Counted from the first letter of the stretch, positions 24,365 to 36,265 are shown. The stretch is 64,000 nucleotides of DNA from Epiperipatus broadwayi (GCA_028023455.1 JAQFVV010012489.1:1460381-1524380); one strand, 5' to 3'. The notes: a model not told the origin generated them from the letters alone. Numbers and translations: made by a program.

Positions 24365-24797
24365 CCTTCACAATATGATTATGGTGGCTGTGGCTATTAA
24401 TTAAAGAACCAAAGACCACCAAAATATAAAGATGCTGAAGTTCAGATCTATATGACTATACAAGAAATGGGCATAAATTGAAAACATTACTGTGTTTTCA
24501 TTTTGTAGTCAAAGCTCTATATCTAACCAAAAAGATAAAAAGTGGATGCTGAAGAGTTGTATTCTAAGATCTAAGTGCAGTGCTCACAAATCCAAAACTT
24601 CTCACTTATGAAAGCCACAACCTAGAAACTAGTTTGAGTATATTGGATGAGTAGGCACTAGATAATGATTTTATGCACAAATATTTCTGCATCCATTGAT
24701 TAATCTGGCTTGCACTGAATAGCACAGTTTTGTCTCTGTGTTAACAGCTAGAATAAGCATAAAGAATGGTGATTATGTGATGTTTAATGGTTTAAGA
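24365..24797 (+). mobile_element. Foldback family half-element (one arm only)
   Basis: Starts inside the family centre (TATGATTATGGTGGCTGTGG) and continues through the right arm to the constant tail ending TTTAATGGTTTAA. There is no inverted partner, so this looks like a 5'-truncated copy, which would fit reverse-transcriptase-type insertion with the tail as 3' end. Hammerhead block at 24,590-24,648: ATCCAA, CTTATGA (core G changed to T), stem II, GAAAC, TA, GTT, TTGGAT. One core change should inactivate it. Confidence 0.8.
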
Positions 24798-24854
24798 ACA
24801 AAACATTTTTATTATTGGTAGCTTTTTTAGACATTAAGATGGACAGGTCCAGAT

Positions 24855-24910
24855 AATAGTCACATCACCAATTTCATCAATTAATAGTCACATCACCAAT
24901 TTCATCAATT
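24855..24910. repeat. Perfect two-copy tandem duplication, 28 bp
   Basis: AATAGTCACATCACCAATTT plus CATCAATT, twice in direct succession. Confidence 0.9.
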
Positions 24911-26960
24911 TTTTCACTTCATTCTCTTCATTACTCAGCGCTTCAATTCCACATAACTCTTCCCATTTTTTATATCATCCAAAAATGCCAATCTTTTTCA
25001 CCCTTTCTTTTTGTTTCCACTTGCTATTTCCTTCAAACTATATTTTCTTTTTAATATATATTCAATACTGTTTTTGTTTCTATTTCTAATTTTTTTAACC
25101 AATCTTCTTTTTTCATTTACACTTGTTATTTTCTTCATTCAACTGTTTTTTTCCAATTCTTCTCCATGTCCTCATTTCAAAGGTTTCTAATCTGTTTCTA
25201 ATGTTATTATTCATTTTTCACATCTTAAACCCAAACAATAGCACACTTCACATATAGCATTTTATAATATTTTTCTTAATTTTTTCTTCAAAGGTCCACA
25301 AAATATTTTCTTTCTCTTAATAAATGCCTCCTTTGCCAATACTGTTTTTCTTTTAACTTCATTTTTACTTCTTCCATACTCACTCAACTGATTACTCAAA
25401 TACTTAAATCCCTTTATCTGTTGAGCTATGTTATCTTGGATTTCACTTTGCAGTGTTTTTGCTTTCCTTCTTATCCATAAACATGTAGTCTTCTAAACAA
25501 TTTTCATTCCATATTCCATACAACCTTCCTTCAATTTATTCAACATATTTTGAAGACACTTTTTATCCTCAGCTATAAGATCCATAACATCTGCAAATCT
25601 TATATATTTTATTATTATACCTCCAACATTGGCTCCTCCACAGTCTAAATAATTATTTAACATGTCTTCTAGATAAATATTAAAAAGAAAAGATGACACA
25701 CTGTATCCATGACTAACTGCTCTTTCTATTTTTACTTCATCAGTCTCATTATTCTCAAATCTCATTTTTATCCTTTGCTCTGTAGACATATTGTAAATTC
25801 ATCTTCTTCCTTTCCAAACTACTTGATTTTTTTAAGATATTCAAAGTTTATTCCAGTTTACTCTATCAAATTTCTTTCCCAAATCCACAAAACTTATATC
25901 AATTCTTTTATCTATTTCAATATATCTCTCTGCAATTGGTCTAACAACACCAATATCATCTCTTATACTTTTTCCTCTTGTAAAATCAAACTATCTTCTC
26001 CAATATAATATTCTACCTTCCTTTAAATTTCCTTGAGTTAAGATCCTCAATAAAACTTTAAAAGCATGAGATAGCAAACTTATTGTCCTGTATTCTTTAC
26101 ATTTAACAGCTCTTTTCTTTTTAGCAATTGGAATCATTATAGTTTTCAAAAAATCTTCAGGCTAAACTCCATTATTATATAGCAAATTGCAAAGTCCAAC
26201 TATTTCCTTCATTGTAAATACTACCATTTCTTTCAAAAATTCTATAAACATTGTATCCAATTCAACAGCTTTACCATTTTTCATTTGGGAAATTGACTTT
26301 ATTACTTCATCTGCCAATATGTCCATACCTTTATCATCTATTTCGATAGCTTCTTCATTTTCAAGTTTATAAATAATTGAATTATTTTATTTCCCAAATA
26401 GACACAAGATATTTCTTCATCTTTTTAATATATCATTACTATCAGTTAATCTCTTTCCATTCTTATCCAAAATTCATTTGCCACCTATGACTTTTTGTTT
26501 CAAGTGACAATTCTAACTCTATCAAATCATATCTTTTCACTTATTAAAACAATTCTATTTTCTACATTTTTGTTCCAACCATTTTTCTTTTGCTAAATCT
26601 ATTTCTCTTCTTAACTCATTATTATTTTTTTTATATACACTTTGCCCTTGCTCATTGTTGACAGTTCTTCCATCTTCTCCTACTCTCATATTTTGCAACA
26701 TACCTGCTGTTATTCAAGGTCGTTTAGCTTGCTTTTACTGCATATATCCTATTTCATTTTTTGCTGTTTTTAAACATTCCTTCTTTAATCCTAAACCATC
26801 TCTTATCAGAACTATTAATATATTTGCTCATTTTTATTAATCTATTTTTATTGCATTTTCATATATTAAACTGAATTTTCCTTTTTTTATTTCTTTCAAT
26901 TTATTTAAATCCCATTTTACATATCCTTTTCCTCTTTTTATTCCTTTTTAAACTCAACTT
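24911..26960 (-). mobile_element. Long non-LTR retrotransposon RT relic
   Basis: The most readable non-LTR protein in the window, from about 26,960 down. N-terminal linker with NELRREIDLAKEKWLE; LTDSNDILKRW; MKNGKAVELD; PEDFLKTIMIPIAKKKRA; KCKEYRTISLLSHAFKVLLR; FVDLGKEFDRV (usual FvDlkKAFDrV); IERAVSHGYSVSSFLFNIYL; YIRFADVMDLIAEDK, where the FADD box has lost its second D; then LNKLKEGCMEYGMKI and LSEYGRSKNEVKRKT. A handful of stops and frameshifts. The endonuclease is absent, so it is 5'-truncated near 26,960. The 3' end near 24,911 is approximate. It is a different lineage from the 13.9/55.4-kb family. Confidence 0.9.
25493..25789 (-). pseudogene. RT palm segment of the 24.9-27.0 kb relic
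   Basis: A 98-codon open stretch with SHGYSVSSFLFNIYLEDML (usual 'rQGc.lSPlLFniYle.l'), IKYIRFADVMDLIAED (catalytic box, second Asp replaced by Val) and KKCLQNMLNKL. Residues DR/KRAV upstream join it to the thumb. Catalytically dead. Confidence 0.85.
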
Positions 26961-27817
26961 TAAAAAGAAGCTCTAGATTAGATAAATTCAATTAAACATA
27001 GATCTTCATACTGCAGTGAATTGATAATAATTAAAAATAATGATGATGATAACTGCATGGAAGGCATTTAAATAGACACCTATTATTTACGTCTATTAAT
27101 CTATTAATGTAGATATATTGGATCAGATTTTTATAAAACTTAATAATAGTTTAAAGTTTATACTTAGGCTAGGAATAATCTCTAGTTTAATAAATAATTA
27201 GTAATCATCATTCATACATTTTTCTGAAGTTATTAGTGTCAAAGTTGTGAGTACAGATACTTTGACACTTTAAATCAAAGAAAGTATAATAAAAAGCAGT
27301 AAATATAGATTTAAAAAAAACGTCAAATAGCATAGGGTCAAGTGAAGGGTAAACTTAATCTATATAAGAAGTAAGTAATAAAATAATAATCTAACCATCA
27401 TAAATTAATTTGTTGACACTTTAAATTTCCTACATACTGAGCAATTATTTATAAAAAAATATAATACATACAAATAACATATACTTTTTGCTTTTTTGAG
27501 CAATTAGGAATCTTTCAAAGATCAATCATTGCTCTCTCAGTTGCCTCGGCAATCGGTCATGATGTTGTCATGATGTAAGCACACAATTTGGGCATTCAAG
27601 CATTTTTCACACGCACACATTTACATAGTATATAAGCAAAAAATAATAGGATTTACATACATTTTTTATATTTTTGTTTTAAATAAAAAAAATATTAATA
27701 AATAAAATTTGCATACATTTATATATTTTTCTTTTAGTAAAAAGCTCGTTAATTAATAAAAAAATTTAGACAAAATTTGATTTAAATTAAAAATTATTAG
27801 ATAACAAACAATTATAT
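26961..27817. other. AT-rich sequence without recognisable gene
   Basis: Nothing supported; GGTCATGATGTTGTCATGATG near 27,560 is a short internal repeat. Confidence 0.5.
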
Positions 27818-28060
27818 ATACATTAAACCAACAAGCATCACATAACCATTGGTTATATATGTTTCGTTCACCTGCCAATCCATCTAATGGCCGATATTAT
27901 GAAAGATGCATTAAGGCTAGAAATCCATGGCATTAGGATTATGCTCCTCATTGATAAAGGCTTAAGCATATTTATCTACTACTGATGGATGCCCACAAAA
28001 TGGTTCTGGAGTAATGCTACATTATTAATGGTTTATCAGACTTATTGAAAGATATCAGAA
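27818..28060. repeat. Divergent relative of the foldback family
   Basis: Ends read TTAAACCAACAAGCATCACA at left and TAATGGTTTATC at right, the family tail in inverted orientation. Inside, GCTCCTCATTGATAAAGGCT resembles the stem I/CTGATGA part of the hammerhead block, heavily mutated. Short; no TSD. Confidence 0.5.
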
Positions 28061-28670
28061 GATATTATATTATACACAAAACAAAAGAAAAAACTTGATT
28101 AATAGATAATGTCAAATTATTTGCAACCTCAATGCAATTTAAATATTGAACAATTCTGAAAAAGCAAAATTCACTATCAATCTATCATCTGCATTTAAAG
28201 ATAACTTAATGACAAGTGTAAGATTACAAATTACTGGTACAATATACCAAAGATTCTTCATTTTGTTATATCTTAAATAATTTAGAAGGTGCTATTCCAT
28301 AACTCATCAATAAATTTAAAAATATTTTATATATGTTTTGGAGATTATTTAACACCTTGATATCACATTATATTAAGATCATTAATTTTTTCTTTGCTTT
28401 ACAATAGTTTTAATTATGCTGATTATTACCAATACTTATTCAAAGAGACCTAACAATCAACACAAAGTTCTTTCTTATCATAGTTTAGTTGAATGTGCCA
28501 TTAAAAATAATTAATTTTGGTAATAAAGCAATAAAAAAATATTGTTTTAAATGGCAATATGACACATTTATTTATTATTGTAACCTTCATTTTGACTGTC
28601 AGACATTATTTTGAGGGTTTCATTTCTTTTGTTTGAATAGTCTATTTTTTTCTGAGGAAATTTTAATTCA
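28061..28670. other. AT-rich sequence without recognisable gene
   Basis: No supported feature. Confidence 0.5.
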
Positions 28671-28800
28671 ATATATATATATATACTTCTATCATTTTAA
28701 AACTATAATTTTGTTAGTTTTAAAAAAGATTAAAACTCTGAAAAAAAATGCTAGACAGTTGAAACTGTGAGAAGAGTAAAATTAAAATATATTATCTGAA
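28671..28800 (+). other. PLE-like 3'-end fragment with ribozyme-like hairpin
   Basis: A (TA)n tract (28,671-28,685) followed by CTGAAAAAA and ACAGTTGAAACTGTGAG (GAAAC at 28,761-28,765) and A-rich sequence. The same order, (TA)n then CTGATGA-hairpin-GAAACTGT then AATAAA, is seen at 61,090-61,260. The core here is mutated. Assignment to a PLE terminus is inference. Confidence 0.35.
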
Positions 28801-29244
28801 AGTGCAATAAATGATATATTACACATTTAGAGACTAAAAATGTAATTAATATGTAATAGAACATCAGACAATATATTACCATGATACATAATGCAACCAG
28901 AAGAGGAAAAAAAAGGTGATTTCAAAAATATTTAAATATTAATGCTCGTGAAATTGTTTTTAAAATGCTACAATGACATTGAAAACTTTGAATCAGAGTA
29001 GATGGTCGAAATCTAAATTTTGGTATAACCATGTGTTTATACTTAAAAATTCTTCACTGATGTGAAGTTTTATTTCATCAAGAAAAATAGATTAAATCAT
29101 ATGCTAATACACAGCTGAAGAAAAGTTTTTTTTATTTCTTTCCAGTTAGAGTAACAAAATGAGGCTGAATGCTTTCTAGAGATATACTATTCTCACATTC
29201 ATAGCTAGAGTAAATTGTGAAGTGATGGAATAGAGTGGGCATAA

Positions 29245-29245
<1 letters not shown>

Positions 29246-29307
<62 letters not shown>
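29246..29307. repeat. (TA)n microsatellite
   Basis: Uninterrupted TA repeat of 62 bp, inside the terminal region of the PLE copy. Confidence 0.95.
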
Positions 29308-29310
<3 letters not shown>

Positions 29311-29595
29311 TTGTGGAAATTCAAATTTATGTAAAATTAGTGAATATTGATAAGTATCAGAGAGTCAATTTTCTGGAAAGAGAAAAAGGTAAATCTTTTT
29401 GATGGTTCCCTAATTTTTTGCCTTGAGTCATCTCTCTTAATATACTGAATGGCTGTATGAAGATGGAGTGAACAAATTCCTGTTTAATTTTTGATGCTCA
29501 AAAAAGCCTGAGCTTGGCAGCTGTCCAAGTATATGTGTATTGGTGTTATGACAATTGTGTAGCAAAAGTCACTGAGGATTCATCAAATTAAATAG

Positions 29596-29909
29596 AATTA
29601 TACTCAGTAAGGGAGTATTTAATTCCATAAACTGTGCAAGGGATTGAGCTCATGTTCAAGTTTGCCATTTGTTATTTAAAAGTCTATTGAAGGAAAGTGG
29701 CACATTATGTAGGTGAAAATATTTTCTTGAAACTTTTGGTGAAAATGAGAATAATTATACTCAGTAAGGGAGTATTTAATTCCATAAACTGTGCAAGGGA
29801 TTGAGCTCATGTTCAAGTTTGCCATTTGTTATTTAAAAGTCTATTGAAGGAAAGTGGCACATTATGTAGGTGAAAATATTTTCTTGAAACTTTTGGTGAA
29901 AATGAGAAT
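29596..29909. repeat. Perfect 157-bp tandem duplication
   Basis: Unit 29,596-29,752 is repeated at 29,753-29,909 without a visible difference. The homologous part of the right-hand PLE copy has one unit. Perfect identity inside an otherwise diverged element means it is very recent or an assembly artefact. Confidence 0.95.
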
Positions 29910-30220
29910 ATATGAGAAAAGAAACCATGGCCTATCATTAAAAGAGGGGAGGTTTGAGTTAATCTTTCAGTAAAAGTTTTATTTTGTCTTTTAGGAAGAT
30001 GTGTTTAAATCTGACAGATATGAGGTCATTGGTATATAATTCTATGTTAGTCTTACAGGAAGATTCATATTTGCATAAAGATTAGCTGCAAATAATGAAA
30101 GACCTGTTCACTTATGGGATTGAGGTGTGGTGGATTCTGCATGCATGAAGCCACACATTTCTGAAGCAATTAATGTGCATAGAATAATCACAATGGAGAC
30201 ACTTCCTGTGTATTACTAAA

Positions 30221-30457
30221 TCAAGGTGTTTGAGATGTTGTGAGACTCTGCCCATTCCATAGTGAAACATAAAGCAGAATGGGTTGAAGGTTCATTTTGG
30301 TTTTTTGGATAGCTGATTCTGGACCTGTAATGACAATGTCATCCATGTAGCATGTATATATAATGTCTGATATATACTCAATGTATGGTGGAATGATTAT
30401 CTTTTCAAAGTGGTTAACATATAAACTGGAAATGACTTCACTCATAAAAAGACCCAT
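30221..30457 (-). pseudogene. PLE reverse transcriptase fragment with YMDD
   Basis: A 79-codon open stretch: 'MG..mS.viS.lYv.HFE' block, then CYMDDIVITGPES with the catalytic aspartate pair intact, then NLQPILLYVSLWNG. Upstream fingers are lost within 100 bp. Confidence 0.8.
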
Positions 30458-30685
30458 TGGCCAACTATGGAGTACTAGAAGATGTTGAGAGGGTATTTTA
30501 TGTGATAGATCAAGCTATGGTCCTGCTAATAGGGCTTTACCATCAATATCATTAAAAATAAACTATATAGAGTGTACTATCTCTAATAACACAAACTTTA
30601 TTATTGCACTTTTTTCTTGACTTAATAACAACATCATAGCTACTTTCAATGGCCACTACTACTTTTTTTTACAAAAAAAAAAAAA

Positions 30686-30743
30686 TATAATATATATATA
30701 TATATATATATAAAATAAATATATATATATATATATATATATA
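30686..30743. repeat. (TA)n microsatellite in the spacer between PLE copies
   Basis: Two TA tracts separated by AAATAAA, flanked by poly-A. Confidence 0.95.
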
Positions 30744-30774
30744 AAAAAAAAAAATAAACAAATTACATTTTTAT

Positions 30775-31800
30775 TAGTCAGAAACAGCTATCCAAGAAAT
30801 CAAAATGAACCATTAAAGTCAATCTGCATTATGTTTCACTGTGGAATGAGAAGACTCCTCACATCACCACAAAATATCTTGATTTAGTAATACACAGGCA
30901 GTCTCTCTACCTTGACTACTCTAAGCACATTAAACCTTTAGAAGTAAATGTATCATACATCCAGAATCCACCACACCTCATGCCCTCACAACCAATCTTT
31001 AATGGAAATATGAATCTTCCCATAAAACTAACAGAATTATACACCAATTGCCTCATATCTTTTAGATTTAAACACAGCCTCCTTAAAAACAAAATAAAAC
31101 ACTTTTAAAGATTAACTTTACCCCCTCTCTCCAATGACTGGCCATGATTTCTTCTTCCATATATTTTTCCACTCTCATCAAAACAAAAAAATATTTTTAC
31201 CTACATATCACCTCACTTTCCACACACCTCCTTTCTCCAAAGACTTCTAAATTCAAATAACAAACTTGAACCTGAGCTCACCCCTTGCACTATTTATGGA
31301 ATAAAATGCCCTCACACTTATATATAATTCTATTTATTTTGGTGAATCATGGGTGTCTTTTGCTATACAATTTTCACAATACCAATACACATATAAGAAG
31401 GCACCTACCAAACCAAATTGCAGCTCATGCTTTTTTGATCATCAAAAATTAACCGAGCATTTGTTCACTCCATCTTCAACAGTCATTTATATTGAGAGAG
31501 ATGACTCAAGGTGAAAAATTAGGGAAGCATACTACATAGACAATTCCACAAATGATATTAATCATAAAGATTCATTCTTTTCCCTCTCCAGAAAGTGGAT
31601 CTCTAGTTAATTTTACATAAATTTGAATTTTTACAATCCCATTTATATATACTTACACTTTTACTGTAACTCTCAGAAGCACTCCGTTTCATTTTATTAT
31701 TTTAACTGGCAAGAAAAAAAAACCTTCTCATCAGCTGTATATTAGTGCATGCTTTAATAAATTACCCTCATTGAAGTGAAGTATAAACCTCATATCTCTT
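30775..31800 (+). mobile_element. Penelope-like element, right copy of a head-to-head pair
   Basis: The first 130 bp encode ETAIQEIKMN and LCFTVE, the counterpart of SAIQKTKMN and LLYVSL in the left copy, and KYLDLVIHRQ, the PLE 'FLDvlv.R' block. Downstream homology continues antiparallel to the left copy through GAGAGATGACTCAAGG (31,496-31,511) and ACATAAATTTGAA (31,615-31,627), and weakly to about 31,800. The coding frame is shattered. Confidence 0.7.
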
Positions 31801-33364
31801 TATCAAGAAGACTAACATAATCCAAATACTTTAGGAGTGGGAGATTAAAAATAGAACACTATTAAATTAATTCTCTCCAAACAGAAAAAGGCTTTAGTTT
31901 TAATGTTATGTAGAGCCTCATGTGGTAATAATATACACTCTCTTATTATGCCCATGAAATATGTTCAAATTTAGGATGAGTAAATTATAAAAAAATTTGT
32001 CAGTAGGCTTGACAATTTTTATTTCAATAGTCAGACCATTGTCAATTCACCTAATCATCTAATACTGAAAGGTAAATAGATATCTAATTATTCATGTCTG
32101 GAGAGTAAAATCAAGGATAAAATAAGCACTCAAGAACTCTTCACCTGGCAATTGAGAATCATGATGATTATTGCCTTCTTTTTCACTTTTTTTCTGTGAC
32201 AGATTGTTGTATAGCCTTTTGCTTCACAATAGGTTAATATTAAATGTTGTTTTACTTGTATCTAAATAGTCCACAAAACTTAAATGGTCTGTGTTGTAAA
32301 CAATAAAAAGGACTTTACTGAAACTTTATTTATTAATTACATTCATGGTATTTTCTTAAATGGCACATCAGGACCATAATAATTAAGATAATCCAACATA
32401 AAGTATTAATCATTTCAAAAATAATTAAAAAATATAATCATATAGACCATTATACTCAATGTTTGTTTTTTGTTTCTTTAACAATTTTCAATTGTTATAT
32501 TAATCATCTTTCTATTTATTTCACAATTTAATATATTTTATGGCAAACTAATGAAACTGATTGGTGGAGCAAAATAATTGAAGAAACTTGAAGCCTTATT
32601 GCCATTAAGGTATGTATTATTAAATATAATGTTATAAGACTTTCAAATATAATATCATCAAAATATATTATAGACTTAACCAAACAATTTATATATAGAA
32701 CATATACTCTATATACAACATTTTTTAATTCTTATTAATAATTTATATATATTGTCAAACAAAGGACTAGTAAATAGGAAATCCTACACAATACGTTGAA
32801 TAGAAGAACTATGATAAGATCTGTACATATAATTGTTTATAACAATTGTGCAACTAAACTTACAATTTCTTATTTTTTATGCCAGAAACTTGGGGTTTAA
32901 TGAATTTGAATCCTATATTAGGATTCCAAATTATTACAATTTAATATGCAAAAATCACTGCTCTTAAACTAGTACCAATGTAAGACAAATATATTATTGA
33001 TTATTACCAATCATTTATTAAGCTAAATGTTATCATATCATTTTTAGTCCAGATATAAACTTTAAACTTAATTAAACATTAATATAGTAAATGCAAGCAT
33101 ATTATATAATTTATTCAAATATACTTTTCTTTTTTAGGTATATTCATGTATGTAAAGCATATGTAAGGGATTTTTATACCTTTAATCATAAAAATACACA
33201 AAATTAAATAATAAAAAAATTGTAATGTCTAGAAAATTCTAATGAAATAAAAGTTAAATATAATAGGATTTACTATTACTAAATTAAATTCTAATTTCAA
33301 AGCTATTTGAAGAACATAAATTGAATATTTTTTAGATATGTTTAAAATTCTCGGTATATCTCCC
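31801..33364. other. AT-rich sequence without recognisable gene
   Basis: No supported feature. Confidence 0.5.
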
Positions 33365-33520
33365 TTTCTTAAAACATATGATTAAAGACATGAAAAAAAA
33401 GAGAAGTGACATCTCCAAAATGCATTTCATGCAGAACTATCATGCCCCCACATTTTCTTAAAACATATGAATAAATATGTGGGGAAAAGATAGTGACATC
33501 TCCAATATGCATTTCATGCT
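33365..33520. repeat. Two-copy tandem duplication, period about 89 bp
   Basis: TTTCTTAAAACATATGA, GTGACATCTCCAA and ATGCATTTCATGC recur in order at an 89-bp offset with minor differences. Confidence 0.85.
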
Positions 33521-34146
33521 AACCCAGCACTCTACCCTTAACCCAGATCAGAATCACTTACACATGTCTTCAGCATTTATTCAGTATTTATAAATACCAT
33601 ATGATTGCAGTTTCATTTAACTTTGACACCAACCACTTCAAATAAATACATTAATTACTAATTATATATCAGAGATTGTCCATTAGAACCTAATAAATTA
33701 ATAATTTACTAATTGCATAGAAAGCAGTTTTCTGAATGGTTGGTAATTTATACTGACTGTATTGACATTAAATAATATAAGTAAATGAGATGGTAATTTC
33801 AAATATTCCTCTGTCTACTATTTGAGCAAATAATTTCAATTTCTTTCAAAGTTAAGCATCACAATTTATCAATAGGATATTTAAATAAAAAAACAACTTC
33901 ATTAATACAAAAATAAAAAATGTGACTTATAAATGAATAATTTAAAGAAATTGAAATATCATGGGATTCTCTTCTCTTAATAACATGCACTTTCACAAGT
34001 AGTTCTCTGTATACTATTTTAGTGCAATCGACTGTAAATAATATATATTACATTATTCAGGTTTAGATTGAATGACTTTGAAAAATAATAAAACAATTAC
34101 CCCTAAAAGATAATTTAAAAGTTCAGATGTATAAGTAGAGTAGTTA
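33521..34146. other. AT-rich sequence without recognisable gene
   Basis: Nothing supported. Confidence 0.5.
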
Positions 34147-34160
34147 CAAAGAAGAGAAAT
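34147..34160. repeat. Target-site duplication, left (foldback II)
   Basis: CAAAGAAGAGAAAT, identical to 35,004-35,017. Confidence 0.75.
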
Positions 34161-35003
34161 TAACTTGCGCTTTACGCAAAAAGTGAAGCTTGTCTCAATC
34201 TTCTTACAAGTTATATGGCTAAGCACTTTCAGAGACCTTGAGTCTCCATAATCATAGCCTACTGTTAACTGAAGTTTAGCTGTGGTTTATGTAAAATTTA
34301 TGCAAATTTTATAATGACCATTTTCTGGAGATTGCAAAGCACGATTCTTTCCGGTTTATTGCACAATTGTCATTTGCAATAAAGCACGCCTCTTTAATTT
34401 TTCTTTTCATATCATTATGTTTAGTGCACAGTGTCCTTGCCATAGTGGGTTCAAACACATGGCCTGTTGTTTTTTGGTGCTCGAAGAATATCATTATTTA
34501 TAGATCTCCTGTACAAATAATGATGTTGAGATGTTCTTGTTGTAATGTTGGCATGGGTCTCCCCATAATATGCCACTCTACATCCATTGGTTGAGCATGA
34601 AATTTTATAAACTGCTTGAAAACAGATCCATATTCTTTGAGCACCAAAAAACTACAGGCCATGTGTTCAAATCCACTATGGCAAGGGCACTGTGCACTGA
34701 ACGTAATGATATGAAATGAAAAATTAAAGAGGTGTGCTTTATTGCAAATGATAATTGTGCAATAAACTGGAATCGTGCTTTGCAATCTCCAGAAAATTGT
34801 CATTATAAAATTTGCATAAATTTTACATAAACCACAGCTAAACTTCAGTTAACAGTAGGCTATGATTATGGAGACTCAAGGTCTCTGAAAGCACTTAGCC
34901 ATATAACTTGTAAGAAGATTGAGACAAGCTTCACTTTTTTGCATAAAGCACAAGTTAAATTACTTATTACTCAAAAGTGAAGTAGAAAACTAGTATTTTA
35001 TTT
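34161..35003. mobile_element. Foldback element II: near-identical 330-bp inverted arms with 14-bp TSD
   Basis: Arms 34,161-34,491 and 34,630-34,957 are about 95% identical in inverted orientation around a 138-nt loop. The right end carries a 46-nt unpaired tail (34,958-35,003). The direct repeat CAAAGAAGAGAAAT at 34,147-34,160 and 35,004-35,017 brackets the whole. The arms contain a tRNA-box-B-like GTGGGTTCAAACAC and are unrelated to the hammerhead family. Small open frames across the arms are strand shadows of the palindrome. A transcript would form a dsRNA hairpin of some 330 bp, a potential small-RNA source. Confidence 0.9.
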
Positions 35004-35017
35004 CAAAGAAGAGAAAT
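35004..35017. repeat. Target-site duplication, right (foldback II)
   Basis: CAAAGAAGAGAAAT, identical to 34,147-34,160. Confidence 0.75.
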
Positions 35018-35699
35018 AAAATTTAACTATACTTTTTCATATTAAAGCAGGATTTATCATTTGACAAAGTAACATTATTTTTTTAGTTTTACTATTATCT
35101 ACTACAAACTTTTATTTAAATGCACCAATAATCTTCTTCCAGCAAATAAATTAGTTATTATGCCATCATTTTGATTTAAAATCAATGACAGGCTTCTAAT
35201 AATGGGTACAGGTGGAATATATGGATCATTTTCCCACTAATACATAGGTTATGTTGATTTTTGACCATAATTTACATAACCCAGTTACTTTATGTCCTTA
35301 TTTATTAAGTTATTAAGCTGATTTTATTGCATCTTAAAAATAGTTAATTTTCTTAAACAATTAAATAAGTATTGTAAAAAAAATTATCATAAACTAATAA
35401 TAATTCATAGTGTCTTATATTCTTCTAATGTCATCATCATCAGTAGCAACCACTTACAACTCTATCAAAATAAAGAAAAATTAATGACACCACACTAGAT
35501 ATTAATTTTACAATGACCATAAAAACTAATTCATAAAGTATGAAAACTAATTCATAAAGTATGTTGGTTCACTATTCAATTTATTTGATATTTTGTGATG
35601 CTATTTTTTAATTGCATTGCAATAAATATTTCTTTAAAATATCATTTATACAGATTTTTTAAAAAAAAAATAGTTTGTAATTTTCCATATATATATAAA
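35018..35699. other. AT-rich sequence; short tandem duplication at 35,517-35,562
   Basis: AAAACTAATTCATAAAGTAT is repeated at a 23-bp offset. No gene. Confidence 0.6.
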
Positions 35700-35704
35700 T
35701 GAAA

Positions 35705-35760
35705 ACACCAAACTTCTTTTTAAAACTTGTTTTTTATATGACTATTGTAAAAATAAAACT
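35705..35760. repeat. PLE terminal inverted repeat, left end
   Basis: ACACCAAACTTCTTTTTAAA and TGACTATTGTAAAAATAAAA match the reverse complement of 38,572-38,636, with the poly-T/poly-A part variable in length. Confidence 0.7.
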
Positions 35761-36059
35761 ACACACCAATGTTTTTGACTATTTTATAATATAGTCTTTT
35801 TCAAGGAACACTAAAAAATAAAATACAAATATGTAATAATAAATATAAAATAGTCCAAACAAATCCAAAAACATTAAAAAATACTAAAAAATTAACTTTA
35901 CCTCAACATCTTTTCTATTGCAAACAATCTCAAAACTTTATCAATTTTTTTACATTTATATACCCATCCAAAAATACCCTAAAACATTTAATTAAAAAAT
36001 GTATTTTCTTTTTTCTTTTCTACTAACATTCTATTTAATTCAGGTATAATTCCACTTCC

Positions 36060-36265
36060 TTTATTATTCTTTTATGGTGTGACATTATATTTTATAAAGG
36101 TTTTATTTCAAAATATTTATGTTTAAATTTATTCATATGACTATAATTAGCAGAATTTTTATCACTTAAATCTTATTTTAATCTAGTTTCTAATTTATTT
36201 TTGTAGCCCCAATATATAACATCTCTATATTATTTTAATTCAAACATGTTATTATGTAAACCGAA
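36060..36265 (-). pseudogene. GIY-YIG endonuclease domain of the PLE
   Basis: VYIITCL (GIY half), about ten residues later LYIGAT (YIG half), then KLETRLK, with the Arg expected on the catalytic helix, then DLSDKNSANYSHMNKF. One stop inside the helix region and one before it. In active PLEs this domain nicks target DNA. Confidence 0.8.

Larger units (their letters stand above)
29030..30540 (-). mobile_element. Penelope-like element, left copy of a head-to-head pair
   Basis: Read from about 30,540 outward to 29,030. RT segment at 30,457-30,221 with MGLFMSEVISSLYVNHFE and catalytic YMDD (30,349-30,338), then NLQPILLYVSLWNGQ, the place of the PLE 'IkFTmE.E.ng' block. The outward part contains a (TA)n tract at 29,246-29,307 matching TATATATA at the other copy's end. 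The arms are inverted relative to 30,775-31,800 at very roughly 75-80% identity, so these are two old copies, not a fresh inverted duplication. A 157-bp tandem duplication (29,596-29,909) is unique to this copy. Confidence 0.75.

Noticed and set aside
25709-26008. 99-codon plus-strand frame
   Set aside because: Shadow of the RT reading on the opposite strand, which carries recognisable motifs.
34498-34803. 101-codon open frame on the minus strand
   Set aside because: It spans the loop and right arm of foldback II; its mirror appears in the left arm. An accident of the palindrome, no domain.
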